Positions 7,701 through 9,537 of a stretch of 9,537 bases of DNA are shown here, piece after piece. Positions within the stretch are counted from its first letter, which is position 1. Each line of letters opens with the position of its first letter. The DNA comes from Candidatus Omnitrophota bacterium (GTDB taxonomy: Bacteria; Omnitrophota; Gorgyraeia; Gygaellales; Profunditerraquicolaceae). The stretch is from the NCBI GenBank assembly GCA_030691585.1, contig JAUYEC010000142.1:1-9537 (forward strand). The letters run 5' to 3'. The position numbers and the translations under genes are program-made. The notes under the pieces are model-generated. The model was given only the letters and a program-made list of their open reading frames with translations. It made no database searches and had not been told where the DNA came from.

Positions 7701-7813
7701 TTGAATTCCGGGCCGAGGAATTCATGCGGCACACCAGAGAGCAAGTAACGGCCGCTCATCAACAATACCAGCGCGATGATAAAAAGGGCCGGGGCCAGTG
7801 AATTTTTTTTCAT
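4730..7813 (-). CDS. YfhO-like multi-spanning membrane protein with long extracytoplasmic C-terminal part
   Basis: 1027 residues. The first ~425 residues hold about a dozen membrane spans (e.g. 7-24, 100-120, 125-141, 153-166, 176-190, 196-212, 224-242, 305-324, 331-350, 381-396, 402-417). The loop after the first span has GDYDF (43-47), the usual place of acidic active-site residues in GT-C proteins. PYFHMARAPYRYF (367-379) and LFGIKYVLSP (493-502) match the pattern of YfhO and the related PTPS-related membrane family. Residues 430-990 are mostly outside the membrane and include two similar beta-rich stretches (about 724-797 and 838-918). The end, with YPGWKMSLGG at 960-969, VFYRNGW at 996-1002, a last span 1003-1022 and the tail RKRKM, is typical of YfhO. 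YfhO in Bacillus adds sugars to lipoteichoic acid; here a lipid-linked sugar transfer role is inferred. The start overlaps the carbamoyltransferase stop as ATGA, with no close ribosome site, so coupling is likely. Confidence 0.82.
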   Translation of the reverse strand: MKKNSLAPALFIIALVLLMSGRYLLSGVPHEFLGPEFKGTFEGDYDFTLELVRNITRHGAISLWSSTYSAPIFVFAANLHVLGQALLYFLTHNLALSIKIYQVLYFMLAGLSMFFLALYLYKSRLAALFSAVLYAFTPFFIGEMLSYLHYSTTYFCLPLAFLFIFKALDAPNFLRYSLVAALVIAFNLLSHPQNVFIAGLFYFLFALGVLYLRPQAVDLPKALKIFFWIAAVTLLLSLFFILPTLIEGYPWTRSLTEGGTWTKFSARIPDAHSWSHSQSLFSAITLFHWPWFITPLKNGAYPAPGFMLIYALPFIMALAGVYIGLRDKKFNKFALLFLLLGAVSFLFSLGMRLGPFSLFSWAYKFIPYFHMARAPYRYFYQGVLSICLLSGFLILKLPRSRAVPLLILVLAPYLYAADFYANRYNWTFIPAKEPAYFSQVQDWLRNNNADGNRVVECFGTPGYLGIGQRMFPDGLDLMARGINKDYLDKYLSLFGIKYVLSPRLHSRRETTFDKPGYMPPRADSAADALRDEEEYYSAQTTEFRFVTDRLSDDPAFKMFSAGTRDVAIFENKTAFSGYRLYPAVGLMVLGGSNAYDFLSLKKFDQFFLPDSGMRLAPLFIAQSKNLAALPALKKACPELILHNTDFTDLFFLLNQEHLVKLSDFSNPGWIFYGGSYGILQPVPAQDHSLGNFLFGDLCFSDFAVATDKQGSSCNVTLQADKSDYYRIVLRVFGADGFGALLPRLDGKELAVIDTSTFRGFQWVDVWDGNLEKGRHQLELTLINPTSVFLDALALVPDAQLYAGLDNVRVDFKDIPVNYLINRQNILRSPQEGRWGLYIAQEDDYAVSLSIRAPSDEQGKSKMILKIDTQDAATFDYAPDPGGPVSLIRLGKIRFSSGKHSLVLKNIPAKAELELVSISNAQDTISKSPPQVDYAPNGSGGYRGRVNSESPFVLVHTEANYPGWKMSLGGRTVEPIVADMFLNAFIVDSAGESKFKVFYRNGWQTAGIVISLITLAMVLFLIMRKRKM

Positions 7814-9537
7814 TTTTTAACCAGATAATCTCCCATCACCAGCGCGTCCATCTTTGTGCTCAAGAAAGTTTTTACCGCGTCTTCGGGTGAACAAACCATG
7901 GGTTCACCGCGGGTATTAAAAGAAGTGTTCAGCACCAAAGGCACTCCGGTCAACCGGTAAAATTCCTCGATCAACATCCGCAGGCGCGGGTTAGCCGACT
8001 TATCCACGGTCTGGGCCCTGGCGGTTCCGTCTATATGCGTGACCGCGGGAATAATTTTTTGCTTATCCGGCAGGACGGAGCTCGCAAAAAGCATGAACGG
8101 AGAATAGCTGGTGTCATCAAAATATTCCCCGCAATGTTCAAATAATACCGCCGGCGCAAATGGCCTGAACCACTCGCGGAACTTGACCCGGGAATTCAAG
8201 ATATCTTTCATCTGGCCCCTGCGCGGATCAGCCAAAATGCTCCTGTTGCCGAGGGCGCGGGGGCCGAATTCTGCCCTACCCTGGAACCATCCTATAATTT
8301 TTCCATCGGCGATAAGGCCGGCTGCCTTCTTCTCAACCTGCCCGCGCTCATATTCAAGCTTATACTTTCTGATCGCCGCCTCGATCTCCTCAAATTTATA
8401 TTCCGGCCCGGCGTAAACGTCAAACCCGGCCTCTTGCCGCGGCTGGTTGAGTATCTGGTGATAAACATAGAAACAATTGCCGATTGCGCTCCCGCCGTCT
8501 CCGGCTCCGGGTTGGACAAACACTCTCTTAAACGGAGTATTGGCGCGTATCTTGCCGTTTAAAAGACAATTCAAAAAGGTACCTCCCCCAAGGCAGAGAT
8601 TTTGGCTATGCGTCAATTCATGCAAATGGTTAAGCAAATAAAATATTGCCTCTTCAAAAACAGTTTGCAGTGAACAGGCAATGTCTTTGTGCCGCTGTTC
8701 CAGCTGGTCCTGGGGCATGCGCCGGGGGCCGAATAATTCGTGGAACTTCTCTGAAACTTCGTAAGAGTAATCTCCGGAAGTTGAACGCGGCGCGCCCCAG
8801 CGGTCCACTACTTCCGGTTTGTAGTGCACAAAATATGGCAGGTTTAATTTAAAGCCGCCCTTTTCTAATCTGATAATTTTTTTAAATTGCTCCAGGTACG
8901 CCGGCTTGCCGTACGCCGCCAGCCCCATTACTTTTCCTTCATCGCCCCCATGCAAAAATCCCAGATACTGAGAAACGCCGCTATAAAGAATACCTATTGA
9001 ATGCGGCCAGGACAGGCGTTTTATGATGCGCAATTTTGGCCCCTCGCCTTTAGCCATTATGCCGGTCAAGAAATCTCCGGCGCCGTCTAAGGTCATGACT
9101 GCGGATCCGTTGAATCCGGAAACATAATACGAACTGGCGGCATGAGCGCGATGATGTTCGACCCGCCAGATCCTTGCCCTGATCCGGCTTTTCTCTACAC
9201 CGCAGGCCTCGGCTAAAGCATCCTCTACGGTAAGCATTTTAGACAGGCGCGCGCGCGTATATTGGGCGGCGAATTTCGGCCAGGAAAGCGGGCTAAAATG
9301 TGTCAGGACAAACCCAGCCTTGCGGCAAAGGTTTGCCTTGGGATCATTGGTAAAGGCGATATGGTCAATATCTCTTAAGGTGATCCCTGCTTTTTTCAGG
9401 CAGTAATTTACCGCCAGCCGCGGGAAACCCGCGGAATGTTTGATCCGGTTGAGCCGCTCTTCTTCTACGGCAAAGACCAATTTACCGTCTTTAAGCAGGG
9501 CAGCCGAGGCATCAGGATGAAAAGCGTTTATGCCTAA
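7810..9537 (-). CDS. O-carbamoyltransferase, NodU/CmcH/TobZ family, 5' end cut by window
   Basis: 575 residues are visible. A TTG at 9480 could be taken for a start, but the frame stays open to base 9537 and the 19 codons above it encode LGINAFHPDASAALLKDGK, the normal N-terminal strand of this family, so the true start lies beyond the window, probably only a few codons away. Numbering from base 9537, the Kae1-like domain has AVEEERLNRIKHSAGFP (23-39), the metal-binding HHRAHA (128-133), TLDGAGD (149-155) and the nucleotide-binding LGGGTFLNC (316-324). The C-terminal YrdC-like carbamoyltransferase part has GRAEFGPRALGNRSILADPR (420-439), WFRPFAP (456-462) and VLNTSFNTRGEP (535-546). Family members use carbamoyl phosphate and ATP, through carbamoyl-adenylate, to carbamoylate a hydroxyl on a sugar or antibiotic core in the cytoplasm. 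Here a sugar of the glycan made by the neighbours is the likely acceptor. Function at family level is very secure; the acceptor is not known. Confidence 0.94.
   Translation of the reverse strand, partial: LGINAFHPDASAALLKDGKLVFAVEEERLNRIKHSAGFPRLAVNYCLKKAGITLRDIDHIAFTNDPKANLCRKAGFVLTHFSPLSWPKFAAQYTRARLSKMLTVEDALAEACGVEKSRIRARIWRVEHHRAHAASSYYVSGFNGSAVMTLDGAGDFLTGIMAKGEGPKLRIIKRLSWPHSIGILYSGVSQYLGFLHGGDEGKVMGLAAYGKPAYLEQFKKIIRLEKGGFKLNLPYFVHYKPEVVDRWGAPRSTSGDYSYEVSEKFHELFGPRRMPQDQLEQRHKDIACSLQTVFEEAIFYLLNHLHELTHSQNLCLGGGTFLNCLLNGKIRANTPFKRVFVQPGAGDGGSAIGNCFYVYHQILNQPRQEAGFDVYAGPEYKFEEIEAAIRKYKLEYERGQVEKKAAGLIADGKIIGWFQGRAEFGPRALGNRSILADPRRGQMKDILNSRVKFREWFRPFAPAVLFEHCGEYFDDTSYSPFMLFASSVLPDKQKIIPAVTHIDGTARAQTVDKSANPRLRMLIEEFYRLTGVPLVLNTSFNTRGEPMVCSPEDAVKTFLSTKMDALVMGDYLVKK

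Noticed and set aside
8111..8416. Plus-strand 101-residue open frame
   Set aside because: It is antisense to the most conserved part of the carbamoyltransferase and has no recognisable domain or ribosome site.
9245..9257. Run of alternating GC bases as a Z-DNA or regulatory signal
   Set aside because: It encodes Arg-Ala-Arg within the carbamoyltransferase frame and is short; codon choice explains it.

Overview
The window is a one-directional run of six genes on the minus strand that together look like part of a locus for building and decorating a surface glycan or a related carbamoylated, glycosylated product. In transcription order (high to low coordinates) they are: an O-carbamoyltransferase of the NodU/CmcH/TobZ family (its 5' end lies beyond base 9537); a very large YfhO-like integral membrane protein; a family-2 glycosyltransferase; a class I SAM methyltransferase; a B12-binding-fold radical SAM protein; and a GT-C (GT39/PMT/ArnT-like) membrane glycosyltransferase whose 3' end runs off base 1. 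No convincing gene lies on the plus strand.

The packing is operon-like. Three junctions are fused or touching: carbamoyltransferase/YfhO-like overlap by ATGA, methyltransferase/radical SAM abut as TAA-ATG, and radical SAM/GT-C overlap by one base as TAATG. Only two gaps exist, of 99 and 84 bases. Both hold perfect GTAG-headed palindromes: two in tandem at 4674-4739 and one at 3601-3629. Two of these share a 14-bp arm, 1-nt centre design, and differ from each other by substitutions that are matched in the opposite arm. They look like a dispersed REP-type family rather than terminators, because no U-run follows on the minus strand. One palindrome contains the stop codon of the YfhO-like gene.

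Organism: a bacterium of roughly balanced base composition. The gene content and short GTAG palindromes would suit an uncultured lineage such as Omnitrophota or a similar group, but this is a weak inference from general style, not from a marker gene. There are no rRNA or tRNA genes, CRISPR, IS element or phage genes in view.

Likely teamwork (inference): the GT2 enzyme and the two multi-spanning membrane proteins would transfer sugars, probably using nucleotide-activated and lipid-linked donors respectively, while the carbamoyltransferase, methyltransferase and radical SAM enzyme would modify the glycan or its lipid carrier. The product cannot be named from sequence alone.
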